Shown: in pieces, positions 7,721 to 15,930 of the stretch | How the letters are laid out: each line of letters opens with the position of its first letter | How positions within the stretch are numbered: the first letter of the stretch is position 1 | Assembly: GCF_011682045.1 (NCBI RefSeq) | Contig: NZ_VVIW01000013.1 | Span: 62,001-126,000, forward strand | DNA length: 64,000 bases | Direction of reading: 5' to 3' | DNA from: Massilia aquatica | GTDB taxonomy: Bacteria > Pseudomonadota > Gammaproteobacteria > Burkholderiales > Burkholderiaceae_D | Translations under genes and position numbers: made by a program | Notes under the pieces: generated by a model | Database searches by the model: none | The model's input: the letters and a program-made list of their open reading frames with translations, nothing else | What the model was told of the DNA's origin: nothing

Positions 7721-8280
7721 GCCGCCTTGCGCGCCAGCCGGCGCCACCACAGCCACGAGACGATCGCGTTGACCCAGTAGCAGGCGTACAAAAAGGCCGT
7801 CAGGTACAGGCCGCGGCTGGCGTACAGCGGCACGGCGACTGTGTTTACCAGGATCCAGAAGGCCCAGTTCTCGACCTTGCGCCGCATCAGCAGCAACTGC
7901 GCCACGATGCTGAACACCAGCACCGCCGAATCGATGAACGGCGCGTAGGCATTGGTAAAGTAGTGCAGCAGCGCGCCGTAGGCGGCGGTGGCGGCCACGC
8001 CGGCCGGCACCAGCCAGGCCAGCGACGTCACGCTGGCGTGGGTAATCGGCAGTTCCGCGCCTTGCGCGCCACGGCGCCATTGCAGCCATCCGACGACGCC
8101 GGAAACGATGAAAAAGCCTTGCAGCGCCACGTCCGCATACAGATTCGACTGATAGAACAAGACGGTGAACAAGGCGCAGCCGACGATGCCGGTCCACCAG
8201 GTATGCACGCTGTTGCGCCCCGCCAGCAGGATGCAGGCGGTGGCGCCCACGTTGGCCGCGATTTCAAGGGGACCGATCAC
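7717..8280 (-). CDS. pnuC: PnuC nicotinamide riboside transporter
   Basis: Inner-membrane protein of 187 residues with about seven hydrophobic segments (for example AANVGATACILLAG, GIVGCALFTVLFYQS, LVPAGVAATAAYGAL, GLYLTAFLYACYWVNAIVSW). Family residues for ribosylnicotinamide uptake are visible: WWTGIVG, LYADVALQGFF and ENWAFWILVNTVAVPLY. It uses a GTG start inside the stop of the ADP-ribosylglycohydrolase gene (GTGA overlap) and is coupled to nadR downstream. Facilitated uptake is driven by phosphorylation by the kinase domain of the next gene, so the pair forms a functional unit. Confidence 0.88.
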   Translation of the reverse strand: MIGPLEIAANVGATACILLAGRNSVHTWWTGIVGCALFTVLFYQSNLYADVALQGFFIVSGVVGWLQWRRGAQGAELPITHASVTSLAWLVPAGVAATAAYGALLHYFTNAYAPFIDSAVLVFSIVAQLLLMRRKVENWAFWILVNTVAVPLYASRGLYLTAFLYACYWVNAIVSWLWWRRLARKAA

Positions 8281-9203
8281 GCCATGCGCTCGCGGTTCAC
8301 AGCATGAAACCGGTCGTACAGGCGGCAGGCCATGTCGTCGATCTCGGCGCGCATGGTGATCTGGTCCAGCCAGCGTGCAGGAATGGCGTCCACGCCGTAC
8401 CAGGCGCCGGCGATCTGGCCGGTGATGGCGGCGGTGGTGTCGGCGTCGTCGCCCAGGTTGGTCGCGCGCAGGACCGCCGCTTCGACACTGTCGGTATGGA
8501 AGAAGCACCACAGCGCCGCTTCCAGCGAATCGACGGCGTAGCCGGTGCCCTGGATAGCACTGTCGGTCTTGTCGAGAAAGGCGCCGCCGGCCAGCGCCGC
8601 CAGTTTGGGTTCGGTCGGCATGAAGCCCGCGTTGGCCAGCAGCGCGCTTTTGGGCTGGCCGTCGAGCGCCGCGCTCAGGATGCCGGCAAACAGCTGGCAA
8701 GCCTGCACCGCTTCCGGCGCGCCGTGGGTGGTGCGCGAGCTGTCGGCCGCATGCTGCAATACGCCGGCGCGGTCGGGATACGCGAACAGCACCGCCGGAA
8801 CGAGCCGCATCAGCGAGCCGTTGCCGGCGCTGCGCGGATTGGTCGAGCCGCTGTAGGGATTACCAGTGACGGCAAAGCGCGACAAGGCATCCTGCACCGT
8901 CATGCCGATGTCGAAACAGGCACCGGTCGAACTCAGGTAACCCCACTGGTGCCAGTTGCGGTAGCGGTTGATCTGGTCGAGCGGGTCGAATTCGCCCTTG
9001 GTCAGCAAACTCTCGGCCAGGCACAGCGCCATGGAGGTGTCGTCGGTCCACTGCCCGGGCTTGAGCATGAACGGCCCGCCCCCAAGCATGTCGGTGACCG
9101 GCGCGAACGAGCCGCGCGGCGAAAACTCCACGGTGGTGCCGACGGCGTCGCCGCAGGCCAGTCCCAGCAAGCTGCCCCGGTAGCGGTCGCGTAGGGCCGT
9201 CAT
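8277..9203 (-). CDS. ADP-ribosylglycohydrolase family protein
   Basis: A 308-residue DraG/ARH-type hydrolase that removes ADP-ribose from proteins or small molecules using a binuclear metal site. Recognisable segments are YRGSLLGLACGDAVGTTVEF at the start, GQWTDDTSMALCLAES (metal ligands T, D, D) near residue 50, GNGSLMRLVPAV, SSRTTHGAPEA and NLGDDADTTAAITGQIAGA near the C terminus, all intact. ATGA overlaps couple it to the nadM-nudix gene upstream and it is coupled to pnuC downstream. Placement inside an NAD salvage operon suggests that it recycles ADP-ribose units or reverses regulatory ADP-ribosylation; the substrate is not known. Confidence 0.88.
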   Translation of the reverse strand: MTALRDRYRGSLLGLACGDAVGTTVEFSPRGSFAPVTDMLGGGPFMLKPGQWTDDTSMALCLAESLLTKGEFDPLDQINRYRNWHQWGYLSSTGACFDIGMTVQDALSRFAVTGNPYSGSTNPRSAGNGSLMRLVPAVLFAYPDRAGVLQHAADSSRTTHGAPEAVQACQLFAGILSAALDGQPKSALLANAGFMPTEPKLAALAGGAFLDKTDSAIQGTGYAVDSLEAALWCFFHTDSVEAAVLRATNLGDDADTTAAITGQIAGAWYGVDAIPARWLDQITMRAEIDDMACRLYDRFHAVNRERMA

Positions 9204-10258
9204 GCGCCTTGCTCGCTCAGCGACAGGAACGAGTCGAGAATGTGGAAGTGGTCTTCGAAAAACTGGTCTTCCATGCCGGCCAGCTCCACGATCGGAATCC
9301 AGGCCGCATGCGAAGCGTCGTCGGATGCTTCCACCGGCGGCAGGTTCTCGGTTTGCAGGTCGAAAAAATGGGCGTGGGTGATGGTGCGGCCACGCTGGCT
9401 GCGGTCCGGATGATCGAACACCTTGACGTCGACCAGCATCCCTTCGAGTGTGGTGCCGAGCAGGGCCAGCTTGGTTTCTTCGGCCAGTTCGCGAATGGCG
9501 GCGTGCAGCAGGCGCTCGCGCTGTTCCACAAAGCCGCCCGGCACGGCCCACTGCCCTTTGCCGGGAAACCCGCCACGGCGGATCAGGAGCACATTGCCGC
9601 CGCTGACCACCACCGCGTCGGCGGTGGTGAAGATCGGCGCATACGGCGCGCTTTTCCAGGCCGTTTTGTAGGCCACGATGCGGCGGTGTTCCTCGACCAG
9701 CGCGGCGTAGTGCGGCAGCAGCGCCCAGGCTTTCAGGTACTGGCGCACCGCGTGCGGCACCATGTCGTCGAGCACGCTGAGCGAGATGTCGAGGTCTTCG
9801 GCTTCGAAGAACACGCGCCGCACGCAGGTGGCGTCGATCGCGCGTTCCGATTCGACGACGATGTTTTCCCATTTCGGGAAGTGATTCAGGTAGTAGCTCG
9901 ACGCATCCTTGAAGTGGCCCACCAGCGCCACGTGCGCGGCATCAGGTGCGCTTTGGGCGACCGCCTTGCGCACCGCCGCCGCCCACAGGGTGTCGTCGTA
10001 GTAGTCGCGCACGGCGACAAAACTGACGCGGGCGCGGTCTTCCTCGGTCAGGGTGGCGCCGATCATCGCGGCGCGTTCTTCCCAGGTGAACGGGTTCTTT
10101 GCGTTACGCGCCTGGAACGAGGAGCCCAGCACCAGCACCACGTGCGGCGCGCTCACCAGCGCGCGCTGGAGCAGGACCACGTGGCCGCGGTGAAAAGGCT
10201 GGAAGCGGCCGATCAGGACGGCGACGTCGGAGGCGGTTTGGTTGGTTTGTGTGTTCAT
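9200..10258 (-). CDS. bifunctional NMN adenylyltransferase (NadM-type) / Nudix hydrolase
   Basis: A 352-residue fusion. The N-terminal half is a nucleotidyltransferase with GRFQPFHRGH near residue 17 and a later ATCVRR segment. The C-terminal half is a Nudix domain with the box starting GGFVEQRERLLHAAIRELAEET (about 240-262), typical of ADP-ribose pyrophosphatases. Together it would make NAD from NMN and hydrolyse ADP-ribose or related dinucleotides. It starts six bases upstream-side of nadE's stop region (10258 versus 10264) and overlaps the glycohydrolase gene by four bases. The operon therefore contains a second NMN adenylyltransferase besides NadR. Confidence 0.88.
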   Translation of the reverse strand: MNTQTNQTASDVAVLIGRFQPFHRGHVVLLQRALVSAPHVVLVLGSSFQARNAKNPFTWEERAAMIGATLTEEDRARVSFVAVRDYYDDTLWAAAVRKAVAQSAPDAAHVALVGHFKDASSYYLNHFPKWENIVVESERAIDATCVRRVFFEAEDLDISLSVLDDMVPHAVRQYLKAWALLPHYAALVEEHRRIVAYKTAWKSAPYAPIFTTADAVVVSGGNVLLIRRGGFPGKGQWAVPGGFVEQRERLLHAAIRELAEETKLALLGTTLEGMLVDVKVFDHPDRSQRGRTITHAHFFDLQTENLPPVEASDDASHAAWIPIVELAGMEDQFFEDHFHILDSFLSLSEQGA

Positions 10259-10263
10259 GGGGT

Positions 10264-11961
10264 TTAATAGTAAGCGGCAATCGGCAATTGACGGCCGCTG
10301 CCAAAGGCGCGCGAACGCACCCGGATAATCGGAGGCGCCTGGCGCCGTTTGTATTCGTTACGCGCGACCATGCCGTGGATGCGCTTGACCAGCTCCGCGC
10401 CGGCGGCGTCGGCCAACAGGCCGGCCACGAACTGCTCGGCCAGCGCCGCTTCTTCCAAAGGCAGGCGGCGGCCTTCGATGTGCCACTTGAGGATCTCGTC
10501 GAGCACCTCGTATTCGGGCAGGCTGTCGGTATCCTGCTGGCCAGGCGCCAGTTCGGCCGACGGCGGCTTGGTGAGCACCGCGCCGGGAATCAGTTCGCGT
10601 CCGGCGCGTTGGTTCACATGGCGCGACAAGGCGTACACCTCGGTTTTATACAGGTCGCCAAGCAGGCCAAGGCCGCCGTTGGTGTCGCCGTACAAGGTGC
10701 AGTAGCCGACCGAAATTTCACTCTTGTTGCCGGTCGTGAGCAGCAAGGTGCCGGACGCATTCGAGTACGCCATCAGGATGGTGCCGCGCACGCGCGCTTG
10801 CAGGTTTTCAAGCGGCAGGCCTTGCAGGGGCCGGTCGAACGCACCGTCAAAGCCCACGCTGTACTGCCGCACCAGGTCCAGGATCGGGTGCGTGTAGAGC
10901 GTAATGCCAAGGTTGTTGCAGAGCGCGACCGAGTCGCTGACCGAGCCTTCGCTCGAAAACGCCGACGGCATGGTTACCGCGATCACGTTCTCCGGCCCCA
11001 GCGCATCGACCGCCAGCGCCAGCGTGAGCGCCGAATCGATGCCGCCCGAGGAACCGGCCACCACTTTGGTAAAGCCGCAGCGGCGCGCGTAATCCTGCAA
11101 GCCGAGCACGATCTGGCGGCGCGCGAATTCGGCCACCGGCAAACCGCCGGCACCTGGTGCGGCCAGGGCAAAGCCGTCGGCGGCGGAAAAGCGCCCCTGC
11201 GCAAAGCCGATCACCTGGAAGTCTTCGCAAAAGCGCTCGGCTTCGAACACGATGCCCTGCGAGGGCGACACCGCGAACGAGGCGCCGTCGTATACCAACT
11301 GGTCCTGGCCGCCGACCTGGTTGACGTACAGGATCGGCAGCTCGTTGTGCTCCGACGCCGTGCGAAACAGGGTGTGGCGCAGCTCCCGCTTGCCGATGTC
11401 GGACGGGCTGGCGTTGATGCTCACCACCAGGTCGGGCCGCGCCTCGCGCAGGGCGGTGAAGGGATTGACCTTGTAGTCGCGCCCTTCGTGGTTCCAGCCG
11501 TCTTCGCAGATCAGAAAGCCGACGCGCTGCTTACCGACTTGCAGCACGCAGGCCCCTTCCGGCCCCGGTTCGAAGTGGCGGCGGTCGTCGAACACGCCGT
11601 AGGTCGGCAGCAGCTGCTTGTAGTACTCGGCGACGATCTGGCCGTCGCGGATCGCCAGCAAGGCGTTGAACAGCGGTTTGCCGGGGCCGTCGTTGGCGCG
11701 CACGGCGCCCACCACCGAGACCAGCCCTGGCAAGGCGCGTGACGCATCCAGCACGCGCTCCAGGCCTGCGGCCATGCGCGCCAGGAATGCGGGCTCTTCC
11801 AGCAGGTCGCCCGGATAGTAGCCGCACAGGGCCAGCTCGGTGAAGACGGCCAGGTCGGCGCCCTGCCCGGCGGCGCGCTGCATGGCTGCGATGATGGCGC
11901 CGCTGTTGCCGTCGATATCCCCGACGGTCGGGTTCAATTGGGCGATGGCGATTTTAAGCAT
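10264..11961 (-). CDS. nadE: glutamine-dependent NAD synthetase
   Basis: Final enzyme of NAD synthesis: amidates deamido-NAD using ammonia released from glutamine and ATP. The 565-residue protein has an N-terminal nitrilase-type glutaminase domain (TELALCGYYPGDLL with the catalytic Glu, YKQLLPTYGVFDDRRHFEPG with Lys, VGFLICEDGWN with Cys). The C-terminal synthetase has the PP-loop AGSSGGIDSALTLALA near residue 300, then STRT-like GNKSEISVGY and LGDLYKTEVYALS. Length is normal for the two-domain type. It lies 33 bases after pncB in the operon. Confidence 0.95.
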   Translation of the reverse strand: MLKIAIAQLNPTVGDIDGNSGAIIAAMQRAAGQGADLAVFTELALCGYYPGDLLEEPAFLARMAAGLERVLDASRALPGLVSVVGAVRANDGPGKPLFNALLAIRDGQIVAEYYKQLLPTYGVFDDRRHFEPGPEGACVLQVGKQRVGFLICEDGWNHEGRDYKVNPFTALREARPDLVVSINASPSDIGKRELRHTLFRTASEHNELPILYVNQVGGQDQLVYDGASFAVSPSQGIVFEAERFCEDFQVIGFAQGRFSAADGFALAAPGAGGLPVAEFARRQIVLGLQDYARRCGFTKVVAGSSGGIDSALTLALAVDALGPENVIAVTMPSAFSSEGSVSDSVALCNNLGITLYTHPILDLVRQYSVGFDGAFDRPLQGLPLENLQARVRGTILMAYSNASGTLLLTTGNKSEISVGYCTLYGDTNGGLGLLGDLYKTEVYALSRHVNQRAGRELIPGAVLTKPPSAELAPGQQDTDSLPEYEVLDEILKWHIEGRRLPLEEAALAEQFVAGLLADAAGAELVKRIHGMVARNEYKRRQAPPIIRVRSRAFGSGRQLPIAAYY

Positions 11962-11994
11962 CGGGTTCTTTCGATTCGTTCGATTGTCCGCTTC

Positions 11995-13185
11995 TCAGGC
12001 GGAAGGGTGATTGAACACCTGGCGCAGGTAAGCCAGGAAGGTCTCGTCCTTGCACAGCGTCTTGCCCTGGGAGTCGGACAGCTTGGCCACCGGCTGGCCG
12101 TTGCAGCTCATGAGCTTCATGACGATATTGAGCGGCGTGAGGCCGACATCGTTCGACAGGTTGGTGCCGATGCCGAAACCGGTCATGGTGCGGTCGGCGA
12201 AATGGCGGTACAGCGAAAACGCGGTCGGCAGATCGAGGCCGTCGGAGAACACCAGGCGGCGCGTATGCGCGTCCAGACGCAGCCTGGCGTAGTGCGCCAG
12301 CGCCTTTTCGCCCCACACCACCGGATCGCCCGAATCGTGGCGCAGCCCGTCGAACAGTTTGGCGAAATACAGGTCGAAGTCGGCCAAAAACGCATCCATG
12401 CCCACCACGTCGGTCAGCGCGGTACCTAGATCGCCGCGGTATTCCTGCACCCAGTCTTCCAGCGCGGCCTTCTGGAAGTCGCGCAGGCGCACCCCGAACG
12501 ACTGGAAGCTTTGCAGGTATTCGTGGGCCATGGTCCCGATCGGCACCAGCTTGTATTTCATCGCGAAATACACGTTCGAGGTGCCCTTGAACCAGGTGGG
12601 CACTTCGCGCGCCAGGGTGGCGACGACTTCCTCGTGCCAGGCGCCGGAAAAACGGCGGCGCACGCCGAAGTCGAAAAACTCGAACGGATGGCGCTTGGCC
12701 GGCTCGCTGGCCAGTTCGCGCAGCAGGGCGATCTTCGCTTGCAGGCGCTTGCGCCCTTCGGCCAACGCCGCCTCCTGGTCGAAACGGCGGAAATACAGCT
12801 CGTTGACGATGTACAGGACGTAGATTTCGAAGCCCATCACGTGCACCTGCGGCCCGGTGGCGCGGATCTGCAGTTCGTCGCCATCGGTTTCCACGCTCAG
12901 GAAATGGCGCTGGAAGCGGAACACGGTCAGGAAATCGGCAAAGTCGCTCTTGATGAAGCGCAGGCTGCGCAGGTAGGCGATTTCTTCCGCCTTGAACGAG
13001 AGCGAACACAAATGATCGAGTTCGCGTTCCACGTCGGCCTTCAGTTCGGCCAGCGGATAGGCCGGCACGTTGCGGCAGGTGAAGGCATATTCGGCCTGGG
13101 CGGCCGGATGGCGGTGCAACAGGGCCTGCCACATCGTGAATTTATACAGGTCGGTTTCGAGCAGGCTATGGACAATCGGTGTCAT
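11995..13185 (-). CDS. pncB: nicotinate phosphoribosyltransferase
   Basis: Converts nicotinate and PRPP to nicotinate mononucleotide, the committed step after nicotinamidase. The 396-residue protein matches the family along its length: [16 protein letters not shown] at the start, [34 protein letters not shown] with the active-site region, [15 protein letters not shown] and [22 protein letters not shown]. The ATG at 13185 fits the family N terminus; an in-frame TTG at 13209 is possible and neither has a strong ribosome-binding site. It lies 39 bases downstream of pncA in the same operon. Confidence 0.93.
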   Translation of the reverse strand: MTPIVHSLLETDLYKFTMWQALLHRHPAAQAEYAFTCRNVPAYPLAELKADVERELDHLCSLSFKAEEIAYLRSLRFIKSDFADFLTVFRFQRHFLSVETDGDELQIRATGPQVHVMGFEIYVLYIVNELYFRRFDQEAALAEGRKRLQAKIALLRELASEPAKRHPFEFFDFGVRRRFSGAWHEEVVATLAREVPTWFKGTSNVYFAMKYKLVPIGTMAHEYLQSFQSFGVRLRDFQKAALEDWVQEYRGDLGTALTDVVGMDAFLADFDLYFAKLFDGLRHDSGDPVVWGEKALAHYARLRLDAHTRRLVFSDGLDLPTAFSLYRHFADRTMTGFGIGTNLSNDVGLTPLNIVMKLMSCNGQPVAKLSDSQGKTLCKDETFLAYLRQVFNHPSA

Positions 13186-13224
13186 ATGGTTCGCGTCGGC
13201 GCGCGTCAAAAGAGGAATGAAAGG

Positions 13225-14094
13225 TTAGCGGCGCGCATTGGCAAGCAGCTCGGGCACAATATCAGCCGCCTGCGCAATCTGCAGGCCACGCGCGCGCATA
13301 TCGCGTACAAAGTCGTCGTACTGGGCGTCAAAGCCGGTCACGGGGCTCATGCAGTCGGTCAGCAGGACCAGCTGCGCGAGCTGCGTCTGGTCCCAGTTGG
13401 CGACGATATGCTCGGTGGTGGCGCGCACGCAGTGGCTGCCCGCTTCGCCGGTGATATATACCTGGTCGGCGCCGCGCAGCAGCGCCAGGAACGCCTGGTT
13501 GACCTGGGTGCTGTCGTCGTCGGCGTCGGGCACCTCGGCCTGCACCGCCGAATAGTGCTCGGTCCACGGATTGCTGCCCTTGCTGATCTTGCTGACCATG
13601 CCCAGCGCGCTATCTTCCCACGCGTTATAGGCGGCGCGCACGTCGGCATGCACGTTGTGGCCCCACGAGCCGATCTCGCAGTGCACCGGCCAGGCCATCA
13701 GGGTGTAGCGCCCGGCCGCTTCCAGCGCGTCCAGGTAGGCCAGCACGCGCGGCAGCGCAGTCGCTTTGCGCGGCAGGTATTTACCCTGGCGCACGTCTTG
13801 CGCCGTGATTTGCGTGAACGGCTTGATCGCGCCCTGCCCGGCATCCATCCAGAACGAACTGTGCGCGACGTCGAAGCGGTGGTGCGAATCGAGCGTGATG
13901 CTGATCGCGGACAGGCCGTCCCGGCCCTGGTCAATCAGACCGGCCACGCGCAGCATGTCGGCGTGCGCGCCGCTCACCGGCAGCGCCGGTGCCGGCGCGG
14001 CGTTGTCGCCCACCGGCGCCGGCAGATAGGCGGCCGGCAAATCGCAGAAATCGTTTTGCGGATCAATCACGAGCAGGTGCAGGTTGCGTTTCAT
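13225..14094 (-). CDS. pncA: nicotinamidase (isochorismatase fold)
   Basis: Hydrolyses nicotinamide to nicotinate, feeding PncB. The 289-residue protein has LLVIDPQNDFCDLP near residue 8 (catalytic Asp), ITLDSHHRFDVAHSSFW (metal-site histidines), KISKGSNP (catalytic Lys region) and YITGEAGSHCVRATTEH with the nucleophilic Cys. It is longer than many nicotinamidases because of an insertion after the first motif. The start at 14094 has AGGA seven bases upstream. It is the first gene of the NAD operon; a promoter with TTGCAA and TATGCT spaced 17 bases lies upstream and overlaps an inverted repeat. Confidence 0.92.
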   Translation of the reverse strand: MKRNLHLLVIDPQNDFCDLPAAYLPAPVGDNAAPAPALPVSGAHADMLRVAGLIDQGRDGLSAISITLDSHHRFDVAHSSFWMDAGQGAIKPFTQITAQDVRQGKYLPRKATALPRVLAYLDALEAAGRYTLMAWPVHCEIGSWGHNVHADVRAAYNAWEDSALGMVSKISKGSNPWTEHYSAVQAEVPDADDDSTQVNQAFLALLRGADQVYITGEAGSHCVRATTEHIVANWDQTQLAQLVLLTDCMSPVTGFDAQYDDFVRDMRARGLQIAQAADIVPELLANARR

Positions 14095-14123
14095 TTGCTT
14101 GTCCTTTTGGATACAGTACGACA

Positions 14124-14168
14124 AGCATAAGCTACTTAATTTACTTTTGCAACTAACTATGCAATAAT
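14124..14168. promoter_or_regulatory. divergent pncA/nrtR promoters with shared inverted repeat
   Basis: Minus strand: -35 TTGCAA (14152-14147) and -10 TATGCT (14129-14124), 17-base spacer, serving pncA. Plus strand: -35 TTTACT (14140-14145) and -10 AATAAT (14163-14168), 17-base spacer, serving nrtR. An inverted repeat TTGCA-N8-TGCAA at 14147-14164 lies inside the nrtR spacer and covers the pncA -35. A repressor bound there would block both directions. NrtR is the obvious candidate by family knowledge; the site has not been compared with a curated NrtR motif. Confidence 0.5.
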
Positions 14169-14212
14169 TTGTTCAGCCGCGGGCCGGCTTGACTATATAG
14201 AAGGAGTAAGGC

Positions 14213-14263
14213 ATGGCGTTGAAGTTGATTTTTAGAAACCTCCAGTTGGCGCGCACGGCATGA
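14213..14263 (+). CDS. 16-residue leader peptide coupled to nrtR
   Basis: A short reading frame, MALKLIFRNLQLARTA, begins at ATG 14213 with a strong AAGGAG six bases upstream. Its TGA stop overlaps the nrtR ATG (ATGA at 14260-14263). NrtR itself has no ribosome-binding sequence of its own, so its translation probably depends on ribosomes finishing this peptide. It is too short for family assignment. The alternative, that nrtR starts in this frame, is excluded because the frames differ. Confidence 0.5.
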   Translation: MALKLIFRNLQLARTA

Positions 14264-14925
14264 GCGCAGTCATCTGCACCGTCGACATTGTGCTGCTCAC
14301 CCTGCTCGGGGACGAACTGGCCGCCGTGCTGTTACGGCGCGAAAACGCGCCATTCCAGGGCGCGCTGGCCATTCCCGGCGGCTACGTGCACCCGGAAGAC
14401 GACTTGAGCGCCCACGATGCCGCCATGCGCGTGATCAAGACCAAAACCGGCATCGTCGCGCCCTACCTCGAACAACTGGCCACGTTCTCGGGCGCCAAAC
14501 GCGATCCGCGCGGCTGGTCGGTGTCGGTGACGCACTACGCGCTGGTGCCGCATGCACTGCTGGCGGCGCGCAAGGACGAGGCGGTGCATATTATTCCCCT
14601 GTCGCAGCTGGGCGCCTTGCCGTTCGACCACAACGCGATCATCGCCACCGCGCTCGAACGCCTGCGCAACAAGAGCCAGTATTCTTCCCTGCCCTGCTTC
14701 CTGGCGGGCGACACCTTCACCTTGCCGCAATTGCAACGGTTATATGAACTGCTGCTCGGCGACACGCTCAACAAAGTCAGTTTTCGCCGTAAAATGAGCG
14801 AGATGGATATACTCGACCCGGTCGACGGCCAGTTCGAAGCGGCCGGCGCGCATAGGCCAGCCCAGCTGTACCGCATGAAAGCGGCGCTGAAAAAAACCCT
14901 GACCGTGCTCGAACGCGGCCTGTGA
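14260..14925 (+). CDS. nrtR: NrtR family transcriptional regulator (Nudix-related)
   Basis: Regulator of NAD cofactor genes, 221 residues. The N-terminal Nudix-like domain begins VDIVLLTLLGDELAAVLLRREN and includes AIPGGYVHPEDDLSAHDAAMRVIKTKTG, where the catalytic Nudix glutamates are degenerate, as in the family. The C-terminal winged helix covers about 150-215 (FTLPQLQRLYELLLGDTLNKVSFRRKM, then MDILDP). Family members repress NAD salvage genes and are released by ADP-ribose or related NAD metabolites. It diverges from the pncA operon, exactly the expected context, and is translated from an overlap with a 16-residue leader peptide. Confidence 0.9.
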   Translation: MSAVICTVDIVLLTLLGDELAAVLLRRENAPFQGALAIPGGYVHPEDDLSAHDAAMRVIKTKTGIVAPYLEQLATFSGAKRDPRGWSVSVTHYALVPHALLAARKDEAVHIIPLSQLGALPFDHNAIIATALERLRNKSQYSSLPCFLAGDTFTLPQLQRLYELLLGDTLNKVSFRRKMSEMDILDPVDGQFEAAGAHRPAQLYRMKAALKKTLTVLERGL

Positions 14926-14943
14926 CCCCCGTCCACGCCCACC

Positions 14944-14965
14944 CTGTTTGCATTCCATGCAACAG
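14944..14965. terminator. hairpin after nrtR
   Basis: CTGTT(T)GCAT and ATGCAACAG pair with one bulged base around a three-base loop; the inner TTGCAT-TCC-ATGCAA (14948-14962) is perfect. It starts 19 bases after the nrtR stop. No T-tract follows, so it may equally be an operator for kptA; it shares the TTGCA/TGCAA half-sites of the pncA region with a different spacing. Confidence 0.35.
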
Positions 14966-15059
14966 GCATTGCCGCATTATCTTGCCATCCTTATATTAAC
15001 GTCACGTATAATGACGCCTCCTGAACAACCATAAAAACAGAAAAGCACCATCGAAATTG

Positions 15060-15611
15060 ATGAAAGATTCCAATCAAACTGTCAAGGTCAGTAAATTCCT
15101 GTCCTTGATCCTGCGTCACAGCCCTGCCACCATCAAGCTCAAGCTCGACGAAAACGGCTGGGCCGACATCGACGAACTGCTCGCCGGCGCCGCCAGCCAT
15201 GGCACCAGAATCAACCGCAAGCTGCTCGACGACGTCGTTGCCGACAACGATAAAAAACGCTTTTCCATCAGCGACGACGGCAAGCGCATCCGCGCCAACC
15301 AGGGCCACTCGGTCAAGGGCGTCGACCTCGAACTGATGCCGGTGACGCCGCCGCAAGTGCTGTACCACGGCACCGCCTCGCGCTTTAGCGCGTCGATCCG
15401 CGAAAAAGGCCTGATTCCCGGCACCCGTCACCATGTGCACCTGTCGGCCGATACCGCCACCGCCGTCAGCGTCGGCCAGCGCCACGGCATGCCGGTGGTG
15501 CTGACCATCGACGCCCTGGCGCTGCATGAGCAAGGCCAGCCGTTTTATCTTTCCGCCAACGGTGTCTGGCTGACCGGACCGGTCAACAAGCGCTTTATCG
15601 TCTTCCCTTGA
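15060..15611 (+). CDS. kptA: RNA 2'-phosphotransferase (Tpt1/KptA)
   Basis: Removes an internal 2'-phosphate from RNA by transferring it to NAD, releasing nicotinamide and ADP-ribose 1'',2''-cyclic phosphate. The 183-residue protein matches the family: [15 protein letters not shown] at the start, [60 protein letters not shown] and [11 protein letters not shown]. The RNA- and NAD-binding Arg, His and Arg positions of the family appear intact. A -10 TATAAT (15007-15012) is flanked by CGTCA/TGACG arms. Lying next to nrtR, it is an NAD consumer that returns nicotinamide to the salvage operon; whether the link is functional is inference. Confidence 0.92.
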   Translation: MKDSNQTVKVSKFLSLILRHSPATIKLKLDENGWADIDELLAGAASHGTRINRKLLDDVVADNDKKRFSISDDGKRIRANQGHSVKGVDLELMPVTPPQVLYHGTASRFSASIREKGLIPGTRHHVHLSADTATAVSVGQRHGMPVVLTIDALALHEQGQPFYLSANGVWLTGPVNKRFIVFP

Positions 15612-15930
15612 TTTTTCCAGACTGCAATTGAACGCGCGGGCGGGAGAATTGGCAAGGCATGCTTGGATTGGCTTTGTGAAACAACAGACAAGCATTCTTT
15701 GAATAAATATTTGATTCCAGTTCGCATTGGCTAAGGTAGAATGGCCGCTCTATTATTCAATCACCGCATGCATCCGGCCGCCCCTGGCCATGCTGCCTTG
15801 CGGGGCAACCACGATGTGAGTGCAGGCGCCATGTTGCGATCCGATCCACCCGTACTCCCTACGTGCGGATCCCTGCCCCACCCCGCGCCCGCGCGCCCCC
15901 AGATTCTTTTCGAACGCGACCTCCACCGTC
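15612..15930. other. 319-base region without a supported gene
   Basis: No reading frame here has coding character. The first third is AT-richer and should hold the promoter for the downstream diguanylate cyclase; TAGAAT at about 15736-15741 is a possible -10 but no convincing -35 is spaced correctly. No strong hairpin or repeat was found. Confidence 0.4.

Noticed and set aside
6701-8197. A longer nadR of 498 codons
   Set aside because: The extension overlaps pnuC in another frame and has no family similarity; the ATG at 7720 fits both the family start and the ATGA coupling.
14948-14962. A second NrtR operator before kptA
   Set aside because: TTGCAT-TCC-ATGCAA has the same half-sites as the pncA region, but its spacing differs and it lies just after the nrtR stop, where a terminator hairpin is as likely.
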